Shown: positions 45,341-57,840 of the stretch, in pieces
How positions within the stretch are numbered: position 1 is the first letter of the stretch
Layout: each line of letters begins with the position of its first letter
From: Hypoxylon rubiginosum
Lineage: Eukaryota; Ascomycota; Sordariomycetes; Xylariales; Hypoxylaceae
DNA: 64,000 bases
Assembly: GCA_902806565.1 (NCBI GenBank)
Contig: CADCXA010000066.1
Coordinates: 62,001-126,000 of the forward strand
Direction: 5' to 3'
Notes under the pieces: generated by a model
What the model was told of the DNA's origin: nothing
The model's input: the letters and a program-made list of their open reading frames with translations, nothing else
The model's database searches: none
Made by a program: the position numbers and the translations under genes

Positions 45341-46381
45341 ATGGGTCGGCTAGCACCATGGGCCAAGTACCGAAAGGAATGGGAGGAGATCCGCGACGAA
45401 CGGAAAAAAGGGGGCAGCATCCTCGAGCGCAAGACCTCTTCTTCTTCCTCTTCTCCTTCCGGCGATAGCATCACCAACCTGATCCCGGACCCGTCGTCGC
45501 CCCCCGAGGTCGAGCAGCGGTACAAGTGGATGCCGCAACTCCTATCGGCCAGTCTCGGGCTGTCGCGCGTCAGGTTCTACTCGGAACAGGGCCGGTGCCC
45601 GCTCTTCCGGCTACCCGTCGAGCTCCGGCTCGCGATATGGGAGTACGCCGTCGGTGGTGGTGAGATTACGGTGGTGCGCAAGGTCGACAAGCTTGCGCAC
45701 GTCGTGCTCCCGCGCGACCAGGAGCGGCTCGACGCGGCCTACGCGGCCGGGCGGGCGTCGTGGCAGCCCGTCGGGTCTGAGAGGCGGGTCAGGGCGGACC
45801 AGGTGCTGGCGGACGTCAACCTGTTAGCCATGCTTCAGAGCTGCAAGCGGCTGTAAGTCTTTTTTTTTTCTTTTCGGGAAGCCCCCCTACCCCCCATTTG
45901 CGGTCCGCCGTCGATAGCTAACAATATATTTTCACGTGTGTGTCGTCGTAGCTACATCGAAGCCCTGCCGGTCCTGTACGGGCGCAACGCGTTCGAGTTC
46001 CGCACCATGGAGTCCTTCCACCGCTTCCTCGCGCGCGCGCCGGCGGCCGGCCTGCGGGCCGTCCGGTCGGTCCGGGTCGCGTGGAACGGCTTCGGCTACT
46101 GGCAGTACTACGAGAGGCGCGTGCCCGAGGCCGAGATGGAGCTGGACCTGGAGCTCGACGAGAGCTGGCGGGAGATCTGCGGCGCCGTCCTCGCCATGCG
46201 GGGCCTGCGGGACCTGTCGCTCCACTCGTGGCGCGCGTTCGACCTGCGCCCCCACCAGAGGACGACTACCCGTGCTGAGATGGTCCGCAGGATACTCGCG
46301 CCGCTGGACGGGCTGCCGGAGCAGGTGAATTTGTCCTTCACCGTTCAATCGGGGGACGACGTGTATAATTATACCCGCTAG
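45341..46381 (+). CDS. 2EXR/DUF7730-type fungal protein
   Basis: Exons 45341-45852 and 45952-46381, 313 residues; intron with GTAAGT and GTCGTAG ends. The ATG at 45341 (MGRLAPWAKYRK) is preferred over a GTG upstream. A Ser-rich linker follows the basic N-terminus. The core begins at about residue 88 with CPLFRLPVELRLAIWEYAVGG, the hallmark of the 2EXR/DUF7730 group (an F-box-like helix without proven Skp1 binding). It continues with LLAMLQSCKRLYIEALPVLYGRNAFEF, the usual second landmark. These proteins are abundant in Pezizomycotina and their function is unknown. The coding sequence is very GC-rich. Confidence 0.85.
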
Positions 46382-46649
46382 AATTTTGAGCATGATGCGA
46401 CCGAATGCTAGTTATTTTCGATTCCTCGTGGATGCGCTTTAGATTGCATGCCGCTACGAGATATTACTATACAATGTTCACCTTGAAGAGATATCGTATG
46501 TTTTCAGTAAAAGCTCGAGTTAAAAAATTCATATAGTGCCTAGGGAGGTATCTACCCAACCTATCATTACCTTATGGTATCATGCTGCTCCAAAACGCCT
46601 GGCGCCCGTACAATGCTAGCCGTGTCGCAAAATCACCCGAATATGCGTT

Positions 46650-49600
46650 TCAATATATCCAGCCAATCCGGCGGTGTAGGTCAAGATCGTACTGGACCTC
46701 AAGGTCGTGCACCTTGTCCTCCAGCCATGTCTCGTTATCCGCGCGAGGGTCTTGCCTCAGGAGATCGGCGAGCTGCAGCGCTGTCCTGCGCTTGATATTG
46801 TCATGGTCGATATCTACGTAGGCTTCTGTGCGATGGAGGATATTCCTCAGCTCTATCTCAGCCTCATCGTACAGGCTCTGGTGTGCTAGATTCGTGGCCT
46901 TATGACTGCGTACGCGCAGCACGTCCGGGTGGTCGGCGCCCAGTGTGGCGTTGAGGATGACGAGGCACTTTTCGTAGACCCCGCCGGCATGATCGTAGCG
47001 ACCTTGCATGTCGTAGACCTGACCCAGCTGCGACCAGCACTTCTGCGTAGTAGGATGTTCACGGCCAAGGCGTGCCAAGTGGTTGCGCAGTGCTCGGTTG
47101 AAGAGCTCCTCCGCGTCATCATATTTGCCTTGTTTCAGGCGGATCGAGGCCAGGATCTCGAAAGCCTCGGTTGTTTTAACGTAGTTAGCGCCGGCTGTGT
47201 TTTCGTACGACAGCAAGACACGTCTTATGTTAGCCTCCGCTTCGTCGTAGAACCCGACTTCCACTAGGTTCTTAGCAAGCTCCTGCACAGCCTCAAGCGT
47301 GCTTAGATGCACGAGCCCAAAGCGCTGTTCTTGTATAGCCGCGATTTGCTTCGAGAGGTCAAGTTCTTCCTCGGAGTTAGATTCCTCGTGGGCTATTTTT
47401 CTTAGCAGACGCAGCGCTTCGATGTCTGTCTCGTCGCTCGGGGATTGCTCTTCTAATATCGACAGAGTCGAATTCGGCAATGCGCCCACACCTAGATTAG
47501 CAAGTTCTCCGCATATTGCTTCAGCTCGAATGCTATCACCCGATATACGACGAGTTATGGCGAGGCGCATCTTTGTATTTCGGAGCGCAGAGTTAGTTCC
47601 TTCATTCCGACTAACCTGCAGATCATAGAATACGATTGCATCCTTGATCCGACCCTGTCTTTCACATATGCGACCCATCATGTCCAAGTCGATTGCCCAA
47701 TCGTAGGACGACGGACTATAGGCCTTGACGAAATTATGACAGCGGGACATGACAGCCGCGATGTCACTCTCGGCAAACGACGTATCGACTGCCTTGTCCC
47801 TACCTCGTACCTCTTGTAGTGAGTTTGTAACTGACAACGTCGACTCACAAGCCAGCTGACTGGCAGATCGACGTTGATCATCGGTGAAGAGGCGAAGGCC
47901 ACATTGAAGAACTATATCCTGGGTAACTAGATATCTTTCATCCTCGGTGAGGGCTACCAGCGAATTCTCTTCAAGTTCCTTGATGGCTGCCATCGAATCT
48001 CCAGCTAGAGCTAGTTAGTCGCGCATGGATGTCTAGATCGGTGACAACTCACGACAGCTCTCTCTAAATGACTTAGACAAGAAAACCGATAGACAGACTG
48101 ACTCCATTGAGAGAACACAGCAGACTTCAAATATGCGAAGCGAGAGGGTCTGTTGAAGTTTGTCACTAGTAGGAACCTTGTTGATGGTATTCTGTAATAC
48201 GTCTTCGACCTTGGTAAGTCCGTATTTCAAAGAAGCGGGTGGCTTCCCTTTTTCGGCACTTGACGAGAGTCTCAAGCGCCGCATATATTCTTGTAAGGTT
48301 ATTCGCGTTGACGATATATAAGAAGCAGCGCTACTGAGTGCTACCGGGATGTATTTGAGGGCACTCGACAAGTCGTTAAGGTCGCGCTCTTAATTCATCA
48401 GCGACACGAAAACGTAAGTAGAAAGGGAGACAGATACAGACCATTGAACTGCGAGAAACCCGTGGAAGCCCGTAAGAGTGATAAGGACTCATCAGGACTA
48501 AATGGACCCACTCGATACTTTTTGGCGAAGCTCCATTCCACTGGCTCTCGCGAAGTAATGATGCAGTGACCGTGAACGCATGTTGTATTAGGGATGAGTT
48601 TCGCAATATCGGGGTCATCCGGAGAAAGCTCAAGATTGTCCAATACCACTAGCCATGTAGAATTCTCTTTACTCTGAAACCACTCCATCACTGCGCCAAT
48701 CGTTAAACGTAGCTGGTTCTCATCGAGTTCCACGTTAGACGAGGAGTCAGTTAAGATACGGAGCGCCGTGATAGAACTGGGGCTATGAGGCTGTCGAAGA
48801 AGCATGCGCGCAATGTTTACCAGGCCCTGTTCGATGGAATGCCGACTCGTAGCGGGAATCCAGAAGATAGAAGAAAAATGCTCTCGATTTGCGTAGGCAA
48901 ATTCTCGAGCAATCTCGGTCTTCCCTATGCCGCGCGGCCCATGGAGGTTGACAACTGCACATGTGCTAGGACAAGGGCGCGAACATTCCTCGAGGAGCTC
49001 CTCACGGAGGAAACTGATTTCTTCTACTCTACCGATGAATCTTTGATTCCGAGGTGGAATATTAGCCTGGATGCGAAAGTCATCTTGTTCGACATTCTCT
49101 ATAGTTTGGTCTTCTGCTGAGAACTGTTAGCATTTCTTATCAAATGATTTAGGGGTAGCGCTTATAATACCTTCTTCAACCCGTATCATTTCCATGTACC
49201 TCTTCGAGTTCATTTCTTCTTCTGTATAACTGTTACTTTTGCTGCTTTGCTATACCGGCGCTCTATACAGGCTGACTTTACCTTTGCTCCTTGTGTGCCT
49301 TCTCCAATTTTCTTGCGCTCGCTTGTTCGCTTCGTGACATAGACCCAAGATTTCATCACAGACCTTTCGATAATCTCGATTGTCGCGGTTGTTGAATCGA
49401 CACATGTTCGCGTGGTCTGCATCGATGACATCGACTCTGTCTCCATATGGTTGACGTCTATTCGTAGGTTTTGGCACAATCTTGCACTAGTCAGTCTCGC
49501 TGATGTGCATAAAGATCGCTGGGTTCGCATACCATGCCTGCCATAGGCGTTGGTTTTCCCTCGTAATACGAGACTATTGAGATATTATCACTTAACGCTT

Positions 49601-50357
49601 TGAATGGCTGCAGCCGGTTCTGCAAGCTCAGGCTCTGCTTATCCAAATGCTTAGCTAGACTTGGATTGCCTGTTTTAGTTTGCTCGATGATACTGGCTAG
49701 AGTTTTCTGCCAGGTGTACCGTTCCCCTCTCGACATTGATCCGGCGTGGGGAGTGCCCAAGAAGACAATTCCAGTAGTAGAAACCGAAACAGCCAAGTGG
49801 TCGGATCCTTTGGCTTGACTGGAAAAGATAAGAGCGCTTTTTATGACGACACCTCCAAGACTATAGCCTACGAATATCAGTGGCCGGCGAGGGCAGTCCT
49901 TGCGAACGTCTGCCAGAGCCGAGAGCAGTTGCTGGGAATGGCGATAGAGAGTTCTTTGGGCCAGGTATTCTGGCGTCGGAGCAATGGATTTGTACCCGTA
50001 TGACAGTATGCGCACACCGATATGGTCTGCTTGGGCATCTTTGGGTAGGAAGTCGGCCGGCCAGACGTTGGCCTCTCCTGAGTCCTGAGCAGCCCATTTC
50101 CACGTCTGAATGCGATCTCCACCGAGGCCATGAACGAAGCAGATGCTATGTATCCCTCCTAGTCAATAATGGATCTGGGCGATCGAAGGTCTAGTTCTAA
50201 CTCACTCGATATCCGGGCTATCGGGTTTGTGGAGTTCAACAATCGCATTGTCGCCATCGAGCTGTTGAGCCTTCCGCCGCATTCGCCATAGCGACGGGAC
50301 TAGTAGCGTAGACGTAAGTCCCCCGATGCCCAGAATAGCGCCTGTAATATCAGCCAT
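46650..50357 (-). CDS. STAND receptor: alpha/beta-hydrolase (SesB-like), NB-ARC, TPR
   Basis: Six exons: 50206-50357, 49533-50145, 49282-49486, 48442-49113, 48053-48388 and 46650-48004; frame kept throughout, 1110 residues. N-terminus: short hydrophobic stretch, then a lipase/esterase-like domain (ICFVHGLGGD, nucleophile elbow GYSLGG at about 144, FLGTPHAGS at about 175). Middle: NB-ARC with P-loop LHGPRGIGKTEIA (about 380), Walker B WLVVLDN (about 476) and CIITSRE sensor strand (about 507). C-terminus: TPR array from about 830 (AEANIRRVLLSYENTAG; AEELFNRALRNHLARLGREH; GGVYEKCLVILNATLG). Fungal NLRs of this plan sense non-self and can trigger regulated cell death; some use lipase-type effectors. 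Exons 4-5 use an unusual GTCTGT donor. Ligand unknown. Confidence 0.88.
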
Positions 50358-51582
50358 CCGGCTTCACCTCGTGCTCGTCGAGTTCTTCAAGTCGTTCAAT
50401 CAACACGACTCCTCACAACACCATGTATGTACATGTATGGTCCTAATAAAAATGAGGCAGACGAGTCGAGTGATCCCAAACGCCGATGCTAATATAATCC
50501 ACCGATGTAGTGGCACGCAATTTGGGAAAATGATAAAATGCGAACAAGAAATGCCTAGTAGTAGGGTGTACGAAAATAGACATTCACTCTAGAATGGGCA
50601 ATGGGCGCCTGACGCGGGAGAATCCGACGCTGCGTTGCTTTAAGGCTAGGCAGGAGGCGGTGCTGAGGGGCAAGGTTGGTCAGCCCGGATCCGAACACTA
50701 AGAACAGGAACAGGAACAGGAACGCCTAAGCTCTAAGCTGAGAATAGCCGGACTAGAAGTTGATGTGACAGCGTGACCAATTGTATAAATAGGAGGGAGC
50801 TAATGCGCTCGGCGAGGTAAAGGGTAAAGTCTATTAAGTATCAGTTAGTCCTGTACGTGACAGAGAGGATTTAAAAAGTAAGGCTCAAATCTTAGATTAC
50901 TATTTCTACACTTATATGTCGATGTGGTACTGGATGCGACAAATGCATGTCTACGAAAGTGACCTAGGCGGCACCCAGTCAAGTGGTAATGCGGTGTAAC
51001 TTAGCGCTGGAAGAACCAAGACTTTTTTAATAGCCGGCCGTGATACCGTAACATGCGGCACAAGGCGCCTAGTGAGTGCAGGTGCCAGGTGGCTGCTAGC
51101 TAGTAGGTAGTATTTCGCTTATTACGTGCAATTACGTCATCTTGACAGTAAATTATCTATTAGACAACATGACGGTCCCCCCTATTCACACCCACAAGCT
51201 GTATCAGTATCAGATACACCATGAATACATCCCAACACCATCTCTGTAGCACGCTCTGCGTGTCATAGGTGTCTGCCATTGCTGGCTTCAATCTTTTCTC
51301 CAGCTTATACATTTTCATGGTCGATCGCCTTCTTTTGTCGTGCAGATTATTCATCCGTATTGACTTGCGCTGCCAATCAACATGCTTCTACTAGGATGCA
51401 TGGCAGAAAACGTACTTCGGAGTTGCGGACAGCCCCTCCTCTGTATGGAGAGTCCACGGCTTGATGTCGGTAGAAAGTAGTAGAGACCACCGTTCATACC
51501 AGGTCGACCAGTCAATTGGCCCGGCCTGTCTTGACCAGGTAGTCTTGGGGAAAATACCGCTAGAGATACCAATGCGACGGCA
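50358..51582. other. Intergenic, no gene seen
   Basis: About 1.2 kb upstream of the STAND receptor and downstream of the GT32 gene. A short GGAACA tandem repeat stands near 50704-50722. No coding frame with support. Confidence 0.5.
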
Positions 51583-52617
51583 TCAACCTGGGTGACCCTC
51601 CCGCCAGGAACCCATGAATAGATGTTTCACGAGAACCGTCGGTCCCGTTCCATCCTGTAGGTGCTCATGTTCTAACCATCCAAACGAATCTATCGGGAGA
51701 ACCAAGACGTCGCCAATCAGCATTGGCTCCTTCATTCGGTCCATTTCATTCCCCGTGTACTTGTCGCCCGTCATCTTGGAGAAATAAGTCATCAAGACAT
51801 CGGTAAAAACGAATGGGCCGGTGTTGCTCATAACTTCTTCGAAGGAGACGCGCTCCCCGGGCGCCTTAGACGCGAGAAGTTGGTCGAGATTCTGCTCCAC
51901 CTTTTCGATGAGGTTGCCAATCGCCGGATGGTTAGGCTTCGCTAGGACGGTGTATTGCGCCAGCTGGACGGAATAAGGCGAATCTCGCCAGATCGGTCGT
52001 TTGTGGTGGTCATTCTCGATGCCGACGACAAGATTTACTCTCGAACCTTGGTACTTCTCGGGGACCCACTCCGCGATTGGCCGGACCGGTTTAACATCGA
52101 TGTCTGCCCAAACGCCTCCGTTGCTGTATAAGATTAAATATCTTAAGAAGTCCGCCTTGAGGATGGGATCGGTCAGGCTGGCAAAGCGTCGCGATGTATT
52201 TGAGGGGAAGTTATCCAGGACAAACGTGTTGATGTTGTCGTCGGTGATGCGTTCATATCGGTAGTCTGGATTCAGCGCGCGCCATTCATGTGGGAGGCCA
52301 CTTGAGCGATCCGTTGGGTTCTCCGAATCGTCTTTCCAGCTCTGCCAGATCTTCTTGGGAAATTCTTCGCCTTCGTGTTGAGGCGGAGGGGTAACTATTA
52401 GTATTTGTTAGTGCTGATGGGCGCTTCAATAACTAGTAGCAAGGGAGACTTAACCTGTTTGGAGAGTTTGGGGAAGTTCAGGTACGTTGTAGGACGCGCG
52501 ATAGTATTGAGTGAAGAGGAAGAGATTAATAGCGATGCTGAGCCCGAGAATCCAGTAAAATCTACGGGATGCTACAACGAAGCCGGGCATGGCAAAGGAC
52601 TCGGTTGTTATTGCCAT
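51583..52617 (-). CDS. OCH1-like (GT32) glycosyltransferase, type II membrane protein
   Basis: Exons 52455-52617 and 51583-52394 (intron GTTAAG...TAATAG, branch TACTAAT), 324 residues. A single signal-anchor helix near residues 22-42 (FYWILGLSIAINLFLFTQYY) fits a type II Golgi protein. The lumenal domain has the GT32 landmarks: FPKKIWQSWK, ADFLRYLILY and GGVWADIDVKP with the metal-binding DxD. The family includes the initiating alpha-1,6-mannosyltransferase Och1 and paralogues acting on N-glycans or glycolipids; which one cannot be told. The protein is at the short end for Och1. Confidence 0.9.
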
Positions 52618-53951
52618 GACTGAAGCGATATCGAGGAGCGATATCTACATGCAGGGAAATGATTCAACAATTTTAGGGCATTTGCTATGGGCTCGAGTTG
52701 GTGGTATATGTTGGTTTATGAACAAGACGGAAGCAGCATGAGCCGCCGAAGTGCATGCTTAGCTTATGATATATAGACGATCTGCCCTTGTGCGGCCCAA
52801 CAAAGGATTCGAACTGTTTGAAGCAATCATTTCGTTATACAGTGCTTAGTTATTTTTGTACACGCTACCGCCTCGAGCTGCAGCGCTTAGGCACCCAGGA
52901 CCCAGAACCCAGGCACCCAGCCAGCCAGCCTTAAGCGAGCCCAGTTATCTGGTCACCTACCCCGGTCGTCTCGTGCACCCCTTGCTGCATCCTCTCAGCT
53001 TACAGCCCTACACGTCACTTTCGTCCCGGCGACTATATCGACAATACAGTCTTCCCCCGGTCATTATATGAATCACAATCAATAGAGGAGGATATTCGAA
53101 CTTGAGAGCTGGTTAACTAAGTAAGTACCTAGGTAGTTTCTAGTTAACGACAGAGGAATGCATTGCGATGGGCATGAACTTGCTGTGCCTGAGGAATGCG
53201 GAACCATGCGCCAGGGTTCGTCATTGGCTGAAAAAGGGTTGTTGGTGCAAGTCGTTTTCTTACCCATCCTTCTCATTTTAGTCTCAGCACTCCAAATTCA
53301 AACCAACGTTAGATACCTAATAGAATATACAAGGTATGTACTAATCAAAAGCTTAAATAACTAAATAATATTGCTACAGTTTTATTATCCCCCCTCTTAT
53401 CCTCTTATATAGCTTTGCGACGGGTACGAATCACTAACAACTTAGTGGAATAAGTCGTTTTTTCTAACTCTGTTCTATAGGGAAGAATGACTTCTCTTAG
53501 ACAACCAGACAGTTAGGTTACGCTGCATTGCTGTGCTGCTGTACATACCTATGTAGGTACTCATTTGACATCCTAGTGTAACAAGTATTACTATTACTAC
53601 TAGCTTGGCAATGATTAGCGATTGCACTGTTACAGAGAAATACATATGGTGAATTATGGATAAGTACCTAGGTAGGTAACACGATAGCCAGGCACTGTGT
53701 TAAGGGTTTGGGATGGCAGAATGGATACCATGCCTGATGGATACGTTCCGAGCCCCGGCAAAGTGTTGGGTATTCGTCGACACAATGGGAATCTCAAATA
53801 CTCCGTGCTCCAGCCCGTTATAATACTCTAGCAGGGTCCTATTCTGCAACGACGTCGGGTTATCAACGTTCACCTCCGCCGCTCGTGGGATTCTTCCCCC
53901 CTTTCTCTATATGGTTTCCGGCCTGTTAGATATTATATCTCTTCGTGAGCC
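52618..53951. other. Intergenic, no gene seen
   Basis: About 1.3 kb. Exact TACCTAGGTA copies lie at 53126-53135 and 53665-53674. It should hold the GT32 promoter (left) and the promoter of the Cys-rich surface protein gene (right). Confidence 0.5.
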
Positions 53952-54964
53952 ATGAGCCGGCCGCCAAAGATGTATTCACTAATACGTTCCTTTCACTTGC
54001 TAGCCAGCCTTTTACTCTTTCAATATTTCCAAATAACTTGCAAAGCAGCTCGGTGCTACTACCCAAATGGCGACCTATCTGAAGACGATTATCCCTGTGA
54101 CCCTGACGCTGAAGTTGGCCCTTGCTGCGGAGGTGGTTTAGGAACTGCTTGTCTCAACAACAACTTATGTAAGAGCTCCGAAGGTAATACCATTCGAGGC
54201 TCTTGCACCGATGAAGGATGGGGTGATGGGTGCCCTCTATACTGCACAAGTATGTTCAACTCCTGATACCAACCAGCTCACTATCATTCAAGCGTGTGAC
54301 TTGACAACCGCTACTATACTATCGAAACAAACTTGTTAACATAGATACACAAGGTCAAAACACTGGCGGAACCGACTTGATCTCCTGTTCAAACGTAACC
54401 CACTCCGATACTTCATACTGCTGTGATCATGTGCAGGCAGGGTGTTGCGATGGGGGCGTCGGACGTTTCGACGTACTCCCATCCAATCCCGTCACAACAG
54501 CAACTTGGAATGTAGCTAGAACCCAGTTTGTGGTAATAGCCAGTTCTACTACTAGTTCTACTACTAGCAGCTCGACAAGTACAAGTAGTTCAGCCTCCAC
54601 CAGTAGTTCGGCTACCATCAGCAGCTCAAGCACCACCAGCAATCTATCCAGTTCTCCCACTTCAGAGCCAGAAACCAACGCCGCCGCGGCCTCAGCAGCA
54701 CCAGCAGGCTTGAGCATGGGAGGGAAGGTGGGCGTCGGTGTTGGCGTCGGGCTTGGGGCTCTGCTTCTCGCCGTTCTCGCATATGTCATCTGGCTCCTAC
54801 GGAAGAAGAGCCAGGCCGCGAAGCAAGAGCCATCACAAGAATCGGTGTCGACACAGCAAACTAGTATGGCGTACGATTACTATTCGAAGTGGGTTCCGCC
54901 GCAGGAACTATCCAACGAGCCGATGAGCCCGACTCCCCGTTACGAATTACCAGTCGCCCATTAG
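53952..54964 (+). CDS. Single-pass surface protein with Cys-rich ectodomain and Ser/Thr stalk
   Basis: Exons 53952-54249 and 54345-54964 (intron GTATGT...ACATAG), 305 residues. An N-terminal signal segment (LLASLLLFQYFQITC) leads into a Cys-rich ectodomain (CYYPNG, CCGGGLGTACLNNNLC, CSNVTHSDTSYCCDH, CCDGG). A Ser/Thr-rich stalk (residues about 165-215, SSTTSSTTSSSTSTSSS) follows, then a transmembrane helix with a Gly/Val/Leu core (VGVGVGVGLGALLLAVLAYVI) and a basic stop-transfer RKKSQ. A cytosolic tail of about 50 residues contains Tyr and Pro motifs. The layout resembles WSC/Mid2-type wall sensors, though the Cys pattern is that of an uncharacterised fungal family. Role in wall sensing is inference. 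Confidence 0.8.
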
Positions 54965-55578
54965 ATGACAGATCGCTGGCCGACAAACTACCTACCTACA
55001 CATATATTCAGTACCCTACCTCTTAGAGACAGCGATTAAGATATGTTAATATTCTGTACGAATAATTTCATGTAGTTAGGTTAGACACAACCGGCAACTG
55101 TCCAACCGAAAAGAGATAGGTAGTTGACAGCTGTTGGTATTTAATAAGTTGCAAACCCGAAGACTCTAGAACATATCATTTGGCAACTCTTTTACACGTA
55201 AATACTCCCAACTAAGTAAAACATGCTTACTATAAAATTTAGATATTTTGTGAAAGAAGAGTCTTATGAAAATATCCACCTTCTTCATGGAGTCAGGGGC
55301 GAGCCCGAAAGTACAGGAACAACGGGAGGGTCCTTTATCACCGACCCAACCCCTTATCTGACGGTCAGGGGCCAAGAGGCTAGATCCCTGACACTTTGCG
55401 TGTGTGATATGAGAGACTGAGCTTTTACATCCTAAAGCATTAAGTGTTGGAAGTTTATGCATAGCGTAGATAATATTTAATGACATGGAACACTACCTTA
55501 TAAAGAAATCAAGGTCATCCTAAATAAATCCTGTGAAACGCCAACTCCATCTACCGGGTATAACTATAAGTACAGTTT
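54965..55578. other. Intergenic, no gene seen
   Basis: Convergent 3' flanks of the surface protein gene and the gasdermin-like gene. AT-rich, no coding frame. Confidence 0.5.
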
Positions 55579-56520
55579 CTATGCGTACAATGCAACATCA
55601 TCATCGGAGTCTTCGTCATTGGCTTCCTCGGCGAGCTCGTTCAACCGTTGGTCGCTGGAGTCGAGGTTACCCCCGAGGATGACCTCTTGGTCGCCGGGGA
55701 TCCTGGTGGCCGGGAGCGAAACAGTCATGGTTTGCGGGTGGATCAGCTCGCTCGAGATTTCGATGTCGTCCTCCGTGGTCCTCTTAGGCCGGAAGACCGA
55801 CGTCAGCCCCGACAGCAGCCCCGACTCGCGCTTCCGCGTCATCTGTATGTATCCGCACGCCACCACAACCTCGCCATCGTAGGTGCCCTCGGTCTCGGAC
55901 AGCCTGGTGCTGGAGGACGACAGCTCGCCTCTCAGGTCCGCGGTGCGAGGGGGTGCGTGTAGGGCCTCGCTGGGTATCTCGAGCTCTACGCCGGTCTCGC
56001 GCGACTGGCTGTGCTGGACGTTGAGACTCATGTCCATGGCGCAGATGATGCTGGTAATGATGCCGAGCTTCCCCTTGGGGTTCTTGTTGAAGTACGTGAT
56101 GATCGGTTCTGCGTATTCGCGGTGTTTTAGCAACTGCTCGATCCGATGGGGCGCCTGGTCCATAGTCAAGCGGCGGAAACCTGGGATCGAGGCGTTCCTC
56201 TCGTTCGAATTGTTTGTAGAATGAAATAGCGCAAGTGCTTTACTCAGAGCTACTTTGGCGTCACGCCCCCTGGCACTCCTAAGGAGCGTCGTGGCCTCTT
56301 TCGCCTTGATTCCTTGTGGATAGAGCAACTCGTCAAGCTTGCGAAGATCTGGACCTTCGGGCGGCAAGTGGGGGAAAATGTGCCCTTCAGTTGGCCGCTT
56401 CAGGGGATTGTCCTCATCTTCTGGCTTGGCGGACGTGAAGGGTACCGCCCGGCCTAGAAGATGGTTGACCTTGTCCTGCGTCGCAACCTCGGAGAGAAGA
56501 AAATAAGATTTGGGTGCCAT
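55579..56520 (-). CDS. Gasdermin-like candidate (fungal RCD-1/HET-Q1 type)
   Basis: Single exon, 313 residues, ATG at 56520, starting MAPKSYFLLSEV. There is no signal peptide. Residues 1-55 contain a SYFLLSEV strand, LLGRAVPF and a Pro/Asp-rich loop; residues about 140-185 hold strands with alternating polarity (KLGIITSIICAMDMSL) and about 218-232 another (EVVVACGYIQMT). The C-terminal 60 residues are acidic and low in structure (ending EEANDEDSDDD). Length and strand plan fit fungal gasdermin-like pore formers, whose C-terminal tail is removed by a protease to start cell death. The divergent neighbour at 57841 encodes a CHAT protease, a known fungal gasdermin partner type. Recognition is by pattern and context; a different family is possible. 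Confidence 0.5.
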   Translation of the reverse strand: MAPKSYFLLSEVATQDKVNHLLGRAVPFTSAKPEDEDNPLKRPTEGHIFPHLPPEGPDLRKLDELLYPQGIKAKEATTLLRSARGRDAKVALSKALALFHSTNNSNERNASIPGFRRLTMDQAPHRIEQLLKHREYAEPIITYFNKNPKGKLGIITSIICAMDMSLNVQHSQSRETGVELEIPSEALHAPPRTADLRGELSSSSTRLSETEGTYDGEVVVACGYIQMTRKRESGLLSGLTSVFRPKRTTEDDIEISSELIHPQTMTVSLPATRIPGDQEVILGGNLDSSDQRLNELAEEANDEDSDDDVALYA

Positions 56521-57840
56521 GTTAGACTGTCGGACTGTTGTAGACTGGATAGCCAGGCAATGAGAAAACGGGGCTTGATACGGGGTTATGTATGTCTCAA
56601 TTGGAGAAATATTTGAGGCTACCTACATCAGGCTCCCAGGCTCCAGGCCTGTATTATACGGTGACATAATGCATCACTTGGTGCAAGGTGGGAGCCCTCA
56701 GTCAGCTACAGCTATAGGCGTTTTCCAGTGCGCCGCATTGCGCCTCAATATCGCCAATCGCCACTCGTGACTCGTGACTCGACACGGCAGACAGGCTCGA
56801 AAGCAAACAAGACTCGATAATTTAGAATTCAGCCCCCAATGACCCGTCCGCAAGAATAAATCAAGGCATCCGTCATCGTAATTTGACATATGCTAAACTG
56901 CTAAAGAACTGCAGTACTTAGCGAGACAACTAGCCCAATGAAGTTGAACATGTACGGTCTACTATTAGTCTATTATTCGTTCTGGCAAAGGAAAACATGG
57001 ATGACAAATTAAGCGGTACTTTCTAAGTGGTTCTGGTTCGCTCACGGTCCGAGCCTTACCTAGGTACATATATACCTATACATATGGAGTATCATATGTG
57101 GAGTATTCAAGGGGGTTAAAAGGTGGTTTCGGTATACCGCTGTAATACCGGCGTCGGGGAACGCTGCAGGCATGTTGTGTTCAACCCGCGCAAGTACCTC
57201 TGATTGGTATCCGTCTCTTGTGATCTATCATAGATAACCCCGCATAAGATAGCGGTGCCTTAGGGATAGCATTGTGGACGGTAAACTCCCGTATAGTCCG
57301 GAATTTATATCATCTACGAAGATGTTATGCATGTCTAGTACGTACGTATGTACCTTATACCCAGGTATGTTAAATGCCGGAACACTTATACTCAATCGCG
57401 ACGAGACTTGAACAGACAGGTAACAATATGTTTTTACTTTTTAAAGACTGAAAGGATGACACGGGCCGCGACCCACAACTCCATCTATCGCCTACGCCTA
57501 CAGCAATTTCGATTTCGCTTACTGCCTGCACCTATATGTCACCTATATAGGTATGTAGGGGGTAGACTAGTCACACTATAGATACACTATAGATGTAACT
57601 ATGCGTAACATTTAGCGAGAAGCTCCAACTCAGCCGCAACCCAGCCGCTGTTTGGGGGCAGAACCAGGCCCTTCTCCAAAACGCCTTGAGCCTCCAAGCT
57701 ACCTCTACAGTTACCTCTACAGCTTCTGTAATTACCTTTTCATCTTTGCATCCTCGTGAAAAAGGAACCATAGGCGAACTGGTTGAGTCCGTGATGCAAT
57801 TTCCTGATATGTCTATATCGTCCTGTCTGTCACATTTGCA
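56521..57840. other. Divergent promoter between gasdermin-like and CHAT genes
   Basis: About 1.3 kb shared 5' flank, allowing joint regulation of the two genes. It contains a TACCTAGGTA copy at 57057-57066 and ATAT/ATAC-rich runs near 57070. No gene seen. Confidence 0.5.

Noticed and set aside
45932..46393. Antisense open frame over the 2EXR/DUF7730 gene
   Set aside because: Composition is an artefact of GC-rich codons; the sense frame has the family motif and normal splice sites.
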